DNA of 64,000 bases from Massilia arenae. GTDB lineage: Bacteria; Pseudomonadota; Gammaproteobacteria; Burkholderiales; Burkholderiaceae_D. The notes beneath the pieces are model-generated. The model searched no databases. It was not told the origin of the DNA and saw only the letters and a list, made by a program, of their open reading frames with translations. The stretch lies in contig NZ_VPFD01000006.1 in NCBI RefSeq assembly GCF_008014745.1, positions 112,200-176,199 on the forward strand, written 5' to 3'. Of the stretch, positions 26,808 through 36,577 are shown in pieces; the first letter of the stretch is position 1; each line of letters starts with the position of its first letter. Made by a program: the position numbers and the translations under genes.

Positions 26808-27238
26808 CAGGCGCGATCTTCAGGCGGGCCACTGTCGACGACATACCGGCGATGTCGCGCATACGACTGGCCGTCAATGAGAATCGCCTGCGCGACCCGG
26901 GCCGAGTCACGCGGCAGATGTACGAGGATTTCCTGGAACGCGACGGACGCGGCTGGATCGCCCAGGTCGATGGGGCCACTGTGGCGTTCAGCTACGCCAA
27001 CAGCCTGGATGGCTCGATCTGGGCGCTGTTCGTCGACCCCGCACATGAGGGCAAGGGGCTGGCGAAAGCCTTGCTCGCACTGGCGACGGCATGGCTGTTC
27101 GAATCGGGCTACGCCGAGATAACGCTCGATACTGGCGCCGGCACGCGGGCCGACCTGTTCTATGCGCGTCAGGGCTGGACCGGGGGCAACGCCGGCGCCG
27201 CCGACGTGCGCTACACGCTGGCGCGCCCAGTGCCCTGA
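26804..27238 (+). CDS. GNAT family N-acetyltransferase
   Basis: 144 residues from the ATG at 26804, which overlaps the previous stop (ATGA) and has AGGA 7 bases upstream; an ATG two codons earlier is an alternative. One GNAT domain is visible: FRRATVDDIPAMSRIR, WALFVDPAHEGKGLAKALL (acetyl-CoA loop, here H-E-G-K-G-L-A) and FYARQGW. The substrate is unknown. Its stop is directly followed by the stop of the converging S41 gene, with no room for a terminator. Confidence 0.88.
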   Translation: MTGAIFRRATVDDIPAMSRIRLAVNENRLRDPGRVTRQMYEDFLERDGRGWIAQVDGATVAFSYANSLDGSIWALFVDPAHEGKGLAKALLALATAWLFESGYAEITLDTGAGTRADLFYARQGWTGGNAGAADVRYTLARPVP

Positions 27239-28303
27239 CTAGCCGGCCTTGCCCTGCTTGCCGACTTCGGCCAGGCGCTTGCGCAGCAGGTCGGCATGCA
27301 TGGCGTCGCGCGGCTGCTGCAGAAGCGCCGTCAATGCCAGGCGCTCCGCCGTGCGCAGGGCGTCGTCCGCCGCCACCGGCACGTCGGGAATCACGCCCGT
27401 GCCCTCCCAGTTCGATTTGCTGATCGGATTGATTGCGCGGCCCGTCGGGATGAAGACGGAAACATGAGGATGCAGGCGATGCATGCCGCCCGGGTGGGCG
27501 CCGCCGCCGGTCGTCTCACCGACAAGCGTTCCGCGCTTCAGCTGTTGCATGTTGTAGCTGAATTCTTCCGCGCCCGAGAAGGTCTTCTTGCTGGTGAGGA
27601 CATAGATCTTCTTCTGGCCGCCGAAGCGCTTGCCCGGCACCTCGTCCTGGGTCCAGAACGACTCGCGGCGTCCGTCCTGGCGCCAGAGCATGTCGTTGAG
27701 GTGGGTGCGCTTGTCGAACAGGTAGCTCGACATGAAGGCGACCGTCTGCGGATCGCCCCCGCCGTTGGCGCGCAGGTCGACGATCAGGGCGTCGGTGTCG
27801 GCGACCACCTGCATTGCGGCGCCGATGGTGTCCTTGGCGGCGTCGACCGAGGCGAACATCCTCAGGTCGATATAGCCGATATTTCCCGGCAGCGTCTCGA
27901 TCTTGCGGACGCCGAAGTTCGAGGCCTTATAGTACGCGAGCATCATTTTTTCCATCTCGGGCGTTGGCTCGGGGGCAATCTCCGGAAGCGGCTGCGCGCT
28001 GACCCTGACCCTCAGATGCAAGTCCCTGGTTGGCTCGTGCAGGTCGGCGGTCAGGGCGGTGGCCAGCTCCTCCATCGTCGAGATGTCAGCATACGCACCG
28101 CTCTTCTCCTTCGCCTCCAGGCGCTTGACGACCAGTTTCGCCTTGTCGGGGAAAACGTACTGCTCGTCGATCGCCTGTGCCAGCCCGCTGACGATGCTGG
28201 AGCGGGTCGCGGCGTCGACCTTCATGCCGTCGGCCGCAACGCTCGCGGCGGTGGAAAGCGTCATGATCAATGCGCACAGCGGACGGACGAGGATCGGGTT
28301 CAT
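27239..28303 (-). CDS. S41 family peptidase (C-terminal processing protease / IRBP-like)
   Basis: 354 residues from the ATG at 28301-28303, which begins a signal peptide (MNPILVRPLCALIMTLSTAAS); a longer frame to 28375 would bury it. The protein is periplasmic or secreted. An N-terminal helical domain precedes the S41 core: GNIGYIDLRMF, DALIVDLRANGGGDPQTV, and the nucleophile Ser in TSKKTFSGAEEFSYNM. GETTGGGAHPGG and EGTGVIPDVPV complete the family pattern. No PDZ domain is seen, so it is nearer to the retinoid-binding/tricorn-like S41 branch than to CtpA. Confidence 0.9.
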   Translation of the reverse strand: MNPILVRPLCALIMTLSTAASVAADGMKVDAATRSSIVSGLAQAIDEQYVFPDKAKLVVKRLEAKEKSGAYADISTMEELATALTADLHEPTRDLHLRVRVSAQPLPEIAPEPTPEMEKMMLAYYKASNFGVRKIETLPGNIGYIDLRMFASVDAAKDTIGAAMQVVADTDALIVDLRANGGGDPQTVAFMSSYLFDKRTHLNDMLWRQDGRRESFWTQDEVPGKRFGGQKKIYVLTSKKTFSGAEEFSYNMQQLKRGTLVGETTGGGAHPGGMHRLHPHVSVFIPTGRAINPISKSNWEGTGVIPDVPVAADDALRTAERLALTALLQQPRDAMHADLLRKRLAEVGKQGKAG

Positions 28304-28588
28304 AGTCTTCAATCGTTGTTGGGCTCGACGCAGTGTACATCGCGGCGGCACAAAAAAACGCCTACGAAGATGCATTCATGATCGATGCATGATTGCTCAG
28401 CCACCCCACTTGCGGGGACTTTCAACGCACCGTCACGCGTCCCGTTGCAGGTGGCAGCAAGGCCCTCCAATTCCAAATTCGAGAGGTATGACAGGCGGCT
28501 TGATCTTCATACACCCGCTCTGTCCGCCATCGATGGACAATGCGTTGTGTATCGCCTCACGACAATTCAACCACTAACGATCCTCGAC
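28304..28588. other. Spacer between S41 gene and Hcp frame
   Basis: 285 bases separating divergent genes. The plus frame of the Hcp gene is open from 28385, giving 68 extra codons that I do not recognise and do not annotate. No convincing promoter or ribosome site was found. Confidence 0.45.
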
Positions 28589-29674
28589 ATGGCAATCGAC
28601 GCTTACTTGCGAATAGATGGCATCAAAGGCGAATCCCAGGACGAGCAGCACCGAGGATGGATCGAATGCTACTCCGTGAACTTTGGCGTAGATCAGCCGC
28701 GCAGTGCGACCGCATCGACCGCAGGTGGCCATACCGCCGAACGCGCCGAGCTCGACGACGTGCTCTTATCTAAATTGACGGACATGTCGACGCCGATCCT
28801 GCTCCAGTACTGCGCAATGGGGAAGACCATTCCAAAAGCGGTATTCGAGTTCATGCGTGCGGATGGCGACGGTATCCCGGTCAAATATTTTGAAATGGAA
28901 CTGGAAAACGTCTTGATCGGCATGGTCAAGCTGGGAATCAGGCCAGGCATCGGCATGACAGAAAATATCTGCCTGAAATTCTCGAGAGTAAAATGGAAAG
29001 CCAGATCTGGATCTCCGACTTCAAACAGCGAGATTTCTGGTCGGGTGCGGGTTACCGTCGCAACAAGCCAAGCCATGTCTTCTATCGCCACTAGAACAAT
29101 CGCCCTGTGCGCCTTACTGCTCTGCAGTATGGTGGAGTCATGGGCATCGACGGATACCCCACCCCGCATACTGCGTGAGCCCGTGTTTGGCTTGCGCTAC
29201 GAATCGGCCAAGATCGGGTTCGAACGACTTCCTCCAAGTGCGATTGCCAGTTGCCCGACCTTATCGGACGACGAGAACGGCAGGGCCGTGTGGTACGTGT
29301 TCGGCAAGGCCAGTGACTCGTCGAACAGAACCTATTACGTCATTGGGGGATACGAAATACGTACAGCGGCGCCCTTTCCACACCAGCGATACCAGACCGA
29401 CGGCTTGGGTATCGTCTTTTCGATCGAAGGCTCGATGTGCACCATCATCGATTCGGCAAGGCAAGTTTTTGACGACCGACTTTTTGATGATGAGCTACCC
29501 CAGCCAATTCTGAAACTCCTGGCACACGACGTGACGGCGCGGCTCGTCCGCGCATTCGGAGGTGCTGACCGTCTTGAGACAGAGTTCGCGAATCAACGCA
29601 TCGATCGGGATACTCTACCGCCCGAGCTGGCGCAAGCCTTGCAACCCTATCTGACCAAAAGCGCGCGGCGATAG
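28589..29674 (+). CDS. Orphan Hcp (type VI tube protein) fused in frame to a signal-peptide protein
   Basis: 361 residues from the ATG at 28589. Residues 1-137 are Hcp: MAIDAYLRIDGIKGESQDEQ, HRGWIECYSVNFGVDQPRSA, GGHTAERAE, LLQYCAMGKTIPKAVFEFMR and ENICLKFSRVKWK. The normal Hcp tail is missing. About 25 odd residues follow, then an internal Met (residue 163, ATG at 29075) begins a Sec-like signal (MSSIATRTIALCALLLCSM) and a soluble domain of about 175 residues. That part reads like a periplasmic immunity-type protein; no domain name is certain. No Shine-Dalgarno site precedes either Met. GC is lower (hand counts of 60-base lines 47-57%) than in purL. No other type VI genes are nearby. Confidence 0.65.
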   Translation: MAIDAYLRIDGIKGESQDEQHRGWIECYSVNFGVDQPRSATASTAGGHTAERAELDDVLLSKLTDMSTPILLQYCAMGKTIPKAVFEFMRADGDGIPVKYFEMELENVLIGMVKLGIRPGIGMTENICLKFSRVKWKARSGSPTSNSEISGRVRVTVATSQAMSSIATRTIALCALLLCSMVESWASTDTPPRILREPVFGLRYESAKIGFERLPPSAIASCPTLSDDENGRAVWYVFGKASDSSNRTYYVIGGYEIRTAAPFPHQRYQTDGLGIVFSIEGSMCTIIDSARQVFDDRLFDDELPQPILKLLAHDVTARLVRAFGGADRLETEFANQRIDRDTLPPELAQALQPYLTKSARR

Positions 29675-29679
29675 AAAAA

Positions 29680-29706
29680 GGCCCGGGCGAAATATCGACC
29701 GGGCCC
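29680..29706 (-). terminator. Intrinsic terminator of purL
   Basis: GGCCCGG pairs with CCGGGCC around a 13-base loop. Read on the minus strand it is followed by TTTTTC, so it ends the purL transcript about 90 bases after the stop. On the plus strand it lies just after the Hcp fusion but has no T run. Confidence 0.75.
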
Positions 29707-29794
29707 ATCAACTACACGCTGGCGTCACTCGCGCCGCCGAGGCAAGCCGTGACAGCTTGCCTCGACAGTGCCGCGTCGATCCGCTCTTCTCCGA

Positions 29795-32700
29795 TCAGCC
29801 AACCCACTTGCGCGCATTGCGGAACATGCGCATCCACGGCGACTCATCGCCCCACGATTCCGGCGCCCACGAATGCGTCGCCGCGCGGAACACACGCTCC
29901 GCATGCGGCATCAGCACGGTGAAGCGGCCGTCATCGGTGGTCACCGATGTCAAGCCTCCCGGCGAGCCGTTCGGATTGAACGGATACACTTCGGTCGCCT
30001 GGCCGCGGTTGTCGACGAAACGCATCGCCTGGTTGACCGCGTTCAAGTCGCCGGTCAGCGAGAAATCGGCGAAGCCTTCGCCGTGGGCGATCGCGATCGG
30101 CGCCTGCGTGCCGGCCATGCCCGCGAAGAAGATCGACGCCGAATCCAGCACCTCGACCATGCCGAAGCGCGCTTCGAACTGTTCCGATTTGTTGCGGGTG
30201 AACTTCGGCCACGCCTGCGCGCCCGGGATGATCGACTTCAGGTTGCTCATCATCTGGCAGCCGTTGCAGACGCCCAGGCCGAAGGTGTCCTGGCGCTGGA
30301 AGAACTTCGCGAACTGTTCCGACAGCAGCGGGTTGAACAGGATGGTCTTGGCCCAGCCCTCGCCCGCGCCCAGCACGTCGCCGTACGAGAAGCCGCCGAC
30401 GGCGATGATGCCGTGGAAATCATCCAGCTTGGCGCGGCCGGCGATCAGGTCGCTCATGTGGACGTCGATCGCGGCAAAGCCCGCTTGGTGCATCACCCAC
30501 GCGGTCTCGATATGCGAGTTGACGCCCTGCTCGCGCAGGATCGCCACGCGCGGACGCACGCCGGTCGCGATGAACGGCGCGGCGACGTTGTCCGCCAGGT
30601 CGAAGGTGATCTTCGGCTGCATGCCCGGATCGGTTTCGTCCAGCAGGCGGTCGTATTCCGAGTCGGCGCAGGCCGGGTTGTCGCGCAGGCGCGCGATGCG
30701 CCAGCTGGTCTCGCTCCACAGGCGGTGCAGATTGCTGCGCGACTCGTTGTAGATCACCTTGGCATCGCGCGTAAACTCGATCGCGCCGCGGTCGTTCAGT
30801 TTGCCGATGATGTGGCTGCAGGCGCCCAGGCCCTGGTCGCGCAGCACATTCATCACGGCGCTCTTGTCGTCTGCGCGCACCTGGATCACGGCGCCCAGCT
30901 CTTCGCTGAACAGCGCGCGCAAGGTCATCTCGTTGCGGCGCTCGGCAACCTGGCCGGCCCAGTTCTTGGCGTCGCCCCAGTCAGAAGCGTGCTCGCCTTC
31001 CATGGTCAGGATGTCGAGGTTGACCGACACACCGGTGCGGCCGGCGAAGGCCATCTCGGTGAGCGTTGCGAACAGGCCGCCGTCCGAGCGGTCGTGGTAG
31101 GCCAGCAGCTTGCCGTCCTTGTTCAGCTGCTGGATCGCGACGAAGAAGGCTTTCAGGTCTTGCGGCGAATCGACGTCCGGCACCGAGTCGCCCAGCTGCT
31201 GCGTCACTTGCGCCAGGATCGAGGCGCCCAGGCGGTTCTTGCCGCGACCAAGGTCGACCAGGATCAGGGCACTGTCGCCACTATCCGTGCGCAGTTGCGG
31301 AGTCAGCGAACGGCGCACGTCCACGACCGGCGCGAACGAGGACACGATCAGCGACACCGGAGAAATGACGGCCTTGTTCTGGCCTTCGTCGTTCCAGGTG
31401 GTGCGCATCGACAGCGAATCTTTACCCACCGGGATCGACACGCCCAGCGCCGGGCACAGTTCCATACCGACGGCCTTGACGGTGTCGAACAGTGCAGCGT
31501 CCTGGCCTGGCTGGCCGCAGGCCGCCATCCAGTTGGCCGACAGCTTGATGTCCGAGATGTCGTCGATCGCGGCGGCCGCGATATTGGTGATCGCCTCGCC
31601 CACGGCCATGCGGCCCGATGCGGCGGCGTCGATCACGGCCAGCGGGGTGCGCTCGCCCATCGCCATCGCCTCGCCCAGGAAGCCCTCGAAGGACATTGCG
31701 GTCACGGCGCAGTCGGCAACCGGAACCTGCCACGGGCCGACCATCTGGTCGCGCACGCTGGTGGCGCCGACGCTACGGTCGCCGATGGTGATCAGGAACG
31801 ATTTATCGGCCACAGCCGGGTTGAGCAGCACGCGGCGCGCCGCTTCCGGCAGTTCGATGCCGGTCAGGTCCACCGGCGGGAAAGCGTGCTGGACGTGTTC
31901 GACGTCGCGCAGCATCTTCGGCGGTTTGCCGAGCAAAACGTCCATCGGCATGTCGACCGGCGCGTTGCCTTCTTGATCGTCGATCAGTTTCAGCTGGCGC
32001 TCTTCGGTGGCGGTGCCGACCACGGCGAACGGGCAGCGCTCGCGCTCGCACAGCGATGCAAATTTTGCAAGGCTTTCTGGCGAAATCGCCAACACATATC
32101 GCTCTTGCGATTCATTCGACCAAATTTCCTTTGGCGCCAGACCGCTCTCTTCCAGCGGCACCTTGCGCAGGTCGAAAATCGCGCCGCGCTTGGCGTCGTT
32201 GACGATTTCCGGGAAGGCGTTCGACAGGCCGCCGGCGCCGACGTCGTGGATCGAGATGATCGGGTTGTTCTCGCCCAGCTGCCAGCAGCCGTTGATGACT
32301 TCCTGCGCGCGGCGTTCCATCTCCGGATTGCCGCGCTGGACCGAGTCGAAGTCCAGGTCGGCGGTATTGGTGCCGGTGGCCATCGACGAAGCGGCGCTGC
32401 CGCCCATGCCGATGCGCATGCCCGGACCACCCAATTGGATCAGCAGGCTGCCGACCGGGATCTCATCCTTGTGGGTGTGCTGGGCCGAGATGCTGCCGAT
32501 ACCGCCGGCGATCATGATCGGCTTGTGGTAGCCGTAGACCGCATTCGCGGCGCCGACGTTCTGCTCGTAGGCGCGGAAGTAACCGCCCAGGACCGGACGG
32601 CCGAATTCATTGCTGAAGGCGGCGCCGCCGATCGGGCCGTCGATCATGATCTGCAGCGGCGAGGCGATGCGCTCCGGCTTGCCATAGACTGCGTCGCTGC

Positions 32701-33814
32701 GCTCGGCCCTGGTCACGTCCGACGCGTTTTCCCAAGGACGCTGGGCGTCCGGCAGCAGCAGGTTCGACACCGTGAAGCCGGTCAGGCCGGCCTTCGGCTT
32801 GGCGCCGCGGCCGGTCGCGCCCTCGTCGCGGATCTCGCCGCCGGCGCCGGTCGAGGCGCCCGGGAATGGGGAAATGGCGGTCGGGTGGTTGTGGGTTTCG
32901 ACCTTCATCAGGGTGTGCACCAACTCGGTCGACGCACCGTATTCCTGGCCGTCGCGCGGGAAGAAGCGGGTGACGGTGGCGCCTTCGATGATCGACGAGT
33001 TGTCGCTATACGCGACCACGGTGCCGCGCGGGTTCAGCTGGTGCGTGTTCTTGATCATGCCGAACAGCGACTTATCCTGCTTGACGCCGTCGATGATCCA
33101 GTCGGCGTTGAAGATCTTGTGGCGGCAGTGCTCGCTGTTCGCCTGCGCGAACATCATGAGCTCGACGTCGGTCGGGTTGCGCTGGGCCTTGGTGAAGGCT
33201 TCGTGCAGGTAGTCGACTTCGTCTTCCGACATCGCCAGGCCGAGTTCCGTGTTGGCGCGCACCAGCGCGTCGCGACCGGCGCCCAGCACATCGATGCTTT
33301 CCAGCTGCTTGCCTTCGAGTTCGTTGAACAGGTGCTGGGCGTCGTCGGCGCTGCGCAGCACCGATTCGGTCATGCGGTCGTGCAGCAGTGCGCTGACGGC
33401 TTCCAGTTCCTCGCCGCTGAGCTTCTTGGCGGCGCCGAAGCTGCTGCCCAGGATGCCGCTCTTGAGCACCACGGTGTAGCCGACGCCGCGCTCGATGCGG
33501 TGCACGTGGGCCATGCCGCAGTTGTGGGCGATGTCGGTCGCCTTCGAGGCCCAGGGCGAAATCGTGCCCAGGCGCGGAATGACGAAGAACTCCTCGGTCA
33601 CGCCCTCGTACAGCGTTTCAGCCGCCGGCTCGCCATAGGTGAGCATGGCCGATAGACGTTGCGTGTCGTCGGTGGAGAGCGGCGTGCTGGTGTCGATGAA
33701 GTGGTAGAAGCGTCCCTGGACGGCGGCGATCGACGGGGCGACAGCTTGCAGTTGGCTCAGGAGGCGTTGGCTACGGAAGGCGGACAGGGCATTGGAACCC
33801 GGCAGAATCAACAT
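29795..33814 (-). CDS. purL: Phosphoribosylformylglycinamidine synthase (FGAM synthase, PurL large type)
   Basis: 1339 residues, the single-chain gammaproteobacterial/betaproteobacterial form. It converts FGAR to FGAM with ATP and glutamine in purine synthesis. N-terminal and linker domains precede two AIRS-type halves ([20 protein letters not shown] in the first; [18 protein letters not shown] in the second) and a C-terminal class I glutaminase with the nucleophile Cys in [31 protein letters not shown] is the oxyanion region. It stands alone between its own promoter-like -10 and a terminator. Confidence 0.98.
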   Translation of the reverse strand: MLILPGSNALSAFRSQRLLSQLQAVAPSIAAVQGRFYHFIDTSTPLSTDDTQRLSAMLTYGEPAAETLYEGVTEEFFVIPRLGTISPWASKATDIAHNCGMAHVHRIERGVGYTVVLKSGILGSSFGAAKKLSGEELEAVSALLHDRMTESVLRSADDAQHLFNELEGKQLESIDVLGAGRDALVRANTELGLAMSEDEVDYLHEAFTKAQRNPTDVELMMFAQANSEHCRHKIFNADWIIDGVKQDKSLFGMIKNTHQLNPRGTVVAYSDNSSIIEGATVTRFFPRDGQEYGASTELVHTLMKVETHNHPTAISPFPGASTGAGGEIRDEGATGRGAKPKAGLTGFTVSNLLLPDAQRPWENASDVTRAERSDAVYGKPERIASPLQIMIDGPIGGAAFSNEFGRPVLGGYFRAYEQNVGAANAVYGYHKPIMIAGGIGSISAQHTHKDEIPVGSLLIQLGGPGMRIGMGGSAASSMATGTNTADLDFDSVQRGNPEMERRAQEVINGCWQLGENNPIISIHDVGAGGLSNAFPEIVNDAKRGAIFDLRKVPLEESGLAPKEIWSNESQERYVLAISPESLAKFASLCERERCPFAVVGTATEERQLKLIDDQEGNAPVDMPMDVLLGKPPKMLRDVEHVQHAFPPVDLTGIELPEAARRVLLNPAVADKSFLITIGDRSVGATSVRDQMVGPWQVPVADCAVTAMSFEGFLGEAMAMGERTPLAVIDAAASGRMAVGEAITNIAAAAIDDISDIKLSANWMAACGQPGQDAALFDTVKAVGMELCPALGVSIPVGKDSLSMRTTWNDEGQNKAVISPVSLIVSSFAPVVDVRRSLTPQLRTDSGDSALILVDLGRGKNRLGASILAQVTQQLGDSVPDVDSPQDLKAFFVAIQQLNKDGKLLAYHDRSDGGLFATLTEMAFAGRTGVSVNLDILTMEGEHASDWGDAKNWAGQVAERRNEMTLRALFSEELGAVIQVRADDKSAVMNVLRDQGLGACSHIIGKLNDRGAIEFTRDAKVIYNESRSNLHRLWSETSWRIARLRDNPACADSEYDRLLDETDPGMQPKITFDLADNVAAPFIATGVRPRVAILREQGVNSHIETAWVMHQAGFAAIDVHMSDLIAGRAKLDDFHGIIAVGGFSYGDVLGAGEGWAKTILFNPLLSEQFAKFFQRQDTFGLGVCNGCQMMSNLKSIIPGAQAWPKFTRNKSEQFEARFGMVEVLDSASIFFAGMAGTQAPIAIAHGEGFADFSLTGDLNAVNQAMRFVDNRGQATEVYPFNPNGSPGGLTSVTTDDGRFTVLMPHAERVFRAATHSWAPESWGDESPWMRMFRNARKWVG

Positions 33815-33867
33815 GGCTTGGACAGTCGTTGATGCAGCGTGGCTGCTAGGGTGGAAGATAGCCCGCT

Positions 33868-33873
33868 ATTATA
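33868..33873 (-). promoter_or_regulatory. Candidate -10 element for purL
   Basis: A perfect TATAAT on the minus strand, preceded by CTG. Transcription about 7 bases on would give a leader near 47 bases. No good -35 hexamer is visible, so activation or an extended -10 may compensate. I saw no clear PurR-type operator. Confidence 0.4.
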
Positions 33874-33930
33874 CAGTGTTGCACTATGGTCGGGCCGTCG
33901 GCCGACTGACAATATGACACTGCAGTTTCC

Positions 33931-33959
33931 TTGATCGAATTGAAACTTGCCGGTATCTT
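33931..33959 (+). promoter_or_regulatory. Candidate promoter for the REC-TPR gene
   Basis: TTGATC at 33931-33936 and TATCTT at 33954-33959, 17-base spacer, about 65 bases before the start codon. Consensus match only. Confidence 0.35.
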
Positions 33960-34023
33960 TACGGTAGACAATATTTGAACCGCGCCCTCACCGAGGCGCC
34001 GGATGACCTGGACGAGAGCGACG

Positions 34024-35655
34024 ATGCAAGAGAATGGAAACCTGGCGGTGCTGGTGGTCGACCCGAACCCGGGAATGCGCACCAGCCTGCAGAACATGCT
34101 GAACCTGGCCGGCATCGGCAAGGTCGAGTACGCGATCAACGCCAACACGGCCATCCGCCAGCTGCAGCGGCGCGCCTACGACGTCATCCTGTGCGAGTAC
34201 GACCTGGCCAGCGGCAGCGGCGAAGGGCAAGATGGCCAGCAGCTGCTGGAAGACCTGCGCCATCACCGCCTGATCTCGGCCTCGACGATCTTCATCATGC
34301 TCACCTCCGAAGGCGTCTACGACAAGGTAGTCAGCGCGGCCGAGCTGACGCCGACCGACTACGTCCTCAAACCGTTCACGGTGGAGATGCTCAGCGGCCG
34401 CATCAAGCGCGCGCTGGAGCGCCGCGCCGCCCTGCTCCCGGCCTGGCAGCTGGCAGCCCAGGGCAAGCTGCGCGAGGCGATCGCCGCCTGCCGCGACGGC
34501 GCCGCCGCGCAAGCGCGCTACGCCGCCGACTTCGCCCGCATCCGCGCCGAACTGCACACGACCTTGAACGAGCACCAGGAGGCCGCCGAGGTCTATCGCG
34601 AAGTGCTGACCGAGCGTCCCCTCGGCTGGGCCGCGCTGGGCATGGCGCGCGCCTTTTTTGCACTCGACCAGGTCGACGACGCCCGCGCCATCCTCGACGA
34701 ACTACTGGTCGCCAATCCGCGCCTGATGGCCGGCTACGACCTGCTGGCGCGCTGCCTGGAGGCGAGCAACGAGCCGGACCTGGCCAAGAAGGTGCTGGAA
34801 GACGCGGTGGCGATCTCGCCGCACGTGGTGCGGCGCCTGCGCAAGCTGGGCGAAGTGGCGCTCGCGGCAGGCGACGTCGAGGGCGCCGAAAAATCGTTCC
34901 GCCAGGTGGTGACCAAGGCCCGCTATTCCGAATTTCGCAATCCCGAGGACCACGTCAACCTGGTCAAGGCGCTGGTGACGCGCGACGACCTGCTCGGCGC
35001 CACCGGCGTGGTGCGCGACCTGGAGCGCTCGATGCGCGGCAACCCGGCGGCCGACGCCTGCCGCGCCTATGCCAACTCGCTGGTGCTCGACAAGAGCGGC
35101 AACGCCGGCGCGGCGGTGGCCGAGTTGCAGGCGGCGGTGACGGCGGTGCGCGCAGGCGGCGCGACCTCGCCCGGCCTGCGCATGGACCTGGCCAAGGCTT
35201 GCCTGGATCACCAGCTCGACGAACAGGCTTCGAACGTCATGCTGACGGTGATGAACGAGGCCAACAACGGTATCTCGGTCGACCAGGCGATGCACGTGTT
35301 CGTCAACGCCGGCCGCACCGACATGGTCGAGGGCATGGGCCAGCAACTGCGGGCGCAAGCGCAGATTCTGCTCGGCGTGGCCGACGAGAAGCGCAATATG
35401 GGCGACGTGCGCGGCGCGGTGCAGACCCTGCTCGAGGCGCTGCACATCGCGCCGAACAATCTGCAGGTGATGGTGGCTACTGCCGGCGGCATCCTGCGCC
35501 AGGTGAACGAGCTGGGATGGGATCATCCGCTGGGCGACACCGCGGCCCAGCTGCTGGAAGGGATTCGGGCGCAGGATGCGCAGCATCCGCGGCTGGTGGC
35601 GTTGACCGATGAGTATCAGGCGGCGCGGCGCAAGTACGGTATCGCTGCCGCCTAG
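34024..35655 (+). CDS. Response-regulator receiver domain fused to TPR repeats, with atypical phospho-site
   Basis: 543 residues from the ATG at 34024, which has GAGAG upstream; an ATG 21 bases earlier is possible. Residues 7-125 form a CheY-like receiver: VLVVDPNPGMR, YDVILCEYDLA, FIMLTSEG and VLKPFT. The Thr and Lys switch residues are present, but Glu58 replaces the phospho-accepting Asp and Pro14 replaces one acidic pocket residue. From about 145 to the end it is helical TPR-type repeats (ARYAADFARIRAELHTTLNE, AAEVYREVLTERPLGWAAL and similar). Such proteins are usually signalling scaffolds. The partner is unknown. Confidence 0.88.
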   Translation: MQENGNLAVLVVDPNPGMRTSLQNMLNLAGIGKVEYAINANTAIRQLQRRAYDVILCEYDLASGSGEGQDGQQLLEDLRHHRLISASTIFIMLTSEGVYDKVVSAAELTPTDYVLKPFTVEMLSGRIKRALERRAALLPAWQLAAQGKLREAIAACRDGAAAQARYAADFARIRAELHTTLNEHQEAAEVYREVLTERPLGWAALGMARAFFALDQVDDARAILDELLVANPRLMAGYDLLARCLEASNEPDLAKKVLEDAVAISPHVVRRLRKLGEVALAAGDVEGAEKSFRQVVTKARYSEFRNPEDHVNLVKALVTRDDLLGATGVVRDLERSMRGNPAADACRAYANSLVLDKSGNAGAAVAELQAAVTAVRAGGATSPGLRMDLAKACLDHQLDEQASNVMLTVMNEANNGISVDQAMHVFVNAGRTDMVEGMGQQLRAQAQILLGVADEKRNMGDVRGAVQTLLEALHIAPNNLQVMVATAGGILRQVNELGWDHPLGDTAAQLLEGIRAQDAQHPRLVALTDEYQAARRKYGIAAA

Positions 35656-35661
35656 CCAAGG

Positions 35662-35976
35662 TCAAGGATCAGGCATGCCGCGGTAGCCGGGCGGCACCGC
35701 CATTCCCGGCCACTGTCGGTCGTTCTTGGGCAGGGCGTAGCACATGCTTGACGAGACCATCTCGCCACTGGCAAGGTCGCGGCAAGCCCACATGACGGTA
35801 CTGCGGTGCTTGAAATTGTCCCAGGCCGTGCCGACCACGGCCAGAGGCGCTGCGGCGCCTGGCGCAAGGACTGCGGCACTCGCCGTGGATCGTGTTTCGG
35901 TTGTCGTGCTGCTGCAGGCACCCAATGCGCCGCATAGCACTAAGACGGGGAGCCGTGAAACCGATCGATGCGACAT
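35662..35976 (-). CDS. Small lipoprotein, function unknown
   Basis: 104 residues. The N-terminus SRLPVLVLCGALGAC carries a lipobox (L-G-A-C), so the Cys at about position 21 is likely lipidated. The mature part is Ala/Thr-rich and then has WDNFKHRSTVMWACRDLASGEM, with two further Cys, and ends PGYRGMPDP. No domain is recognised. It converges on the REC-TPR gene with a 6-base gap. Confidence 0.7.
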   Translation of the reverse strand: MSHRSVSRLPVLVLCGALGACSSTTTETRSTASAAVLAPGAAAPLAVVGTAWDNFKHRSTVMWACRDLASGEMVSSSMCYALPKNDRQWPGMAVPPGYRGMPDP

Positions 35977-36177
35977 GCATTTTCCTTGAAGATGGAATCA
36001 CGCGCCCGCCTGGACGCTCCCCGCATTGCGCGATGGATCGATCGGCGGCTGAGTTCGAATCATCGCTTTTCGCGCCCTCCTCCCCTATCATCGTAGCAAT
36101 TCCTTACAAATCCGCCGTCACCGCGGTTCCGGCACGGTACTAGAATTGGTCATCGTCCCCCCCGGTGAGGGTCTGCC

Positions 36178-36558
36178 ATGAACCCGCAGATCATAGGCGC
36201 GGCGAAACGCCTGATCCTTTCGCTACTAGTGGCATGCGGTCTCGGAGGCTGCGTTGCCTACGGACCGCCTTATGCGGCCTATGATGGCGCATATGCGCCC
36301 GCTTACGGTTACTCCAACTATCCGGCCTACCCCTATTACGGCGCCTATCCCTACGGCAGCCCTGCCTACGCCTATCCACCCGTGACGCTCGGCCTGGAAT
36401 TCTCGTACTACGACCGCGGCCCGCGCCACTACGGACACGGCCATCACCACGGCAGCGGCCACTATCATGGCAGCCACGGATGGCGTGGCCACCATGGCGG
36501 ACATGGCGGTCGCCACCACGGAGGCCACGGACACGGTCGGGGTCATCCACGCCGCTGA
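36178..36558 (+). CDS. Lipoprotein with Tyr/Pro-rich middle and His/Gly-rich tail
   Basis: 126 residues. SLLVACGLGGC is a lipobox, predicting a membrane-anchored lipoprotein. A Tyr/Ala/Pro-rich linker (residues 28-65) leads to an FSYYDRG strand and a C-terminal stretch of about 45 residues made almost only of His, Gly and Arg (roughly 16 His). GAGGGT lies 6-8 bases before the ATG. The tail would bind divalent metal ions such as nickel, zinc or copper in vitro; the biological role is unknown. Confidence 0.75.
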   Translation: MNPQIIGAAKRLILSLLVACGLGGCVAYGPPYAAYDGAYAPAYGYSNYPAYPYYGAYPYGSPAYAYPPVTLGLEFSYYDRGPRHYGHGHHHGSGHYHGSHGWRGHHGGHGGRHHGGHGHGRGHPRR

Positions 36559-36577
36559 GCGCATCGAGTAAACCGGA

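Noticed and set aside
28991..29093. Alternative frame at the Hcp junction (ATG at 28993) as a separate small gene or the lost Hcp tail
   Set aside because: It gives 33 residues that do not resemble the Gly-rich Hcp tail, and has no ribosome site; a frameshift origin cannot be shown from this sequence alone.
29768..33655. A 1295-codon plus-strand open frame opposite purL
   Set aside because: It is the antisense shadow of purL: high GC keeps stops away, the product is His/Arg/Val-rich low-complexity, and purL on the other strand has all its motifs.
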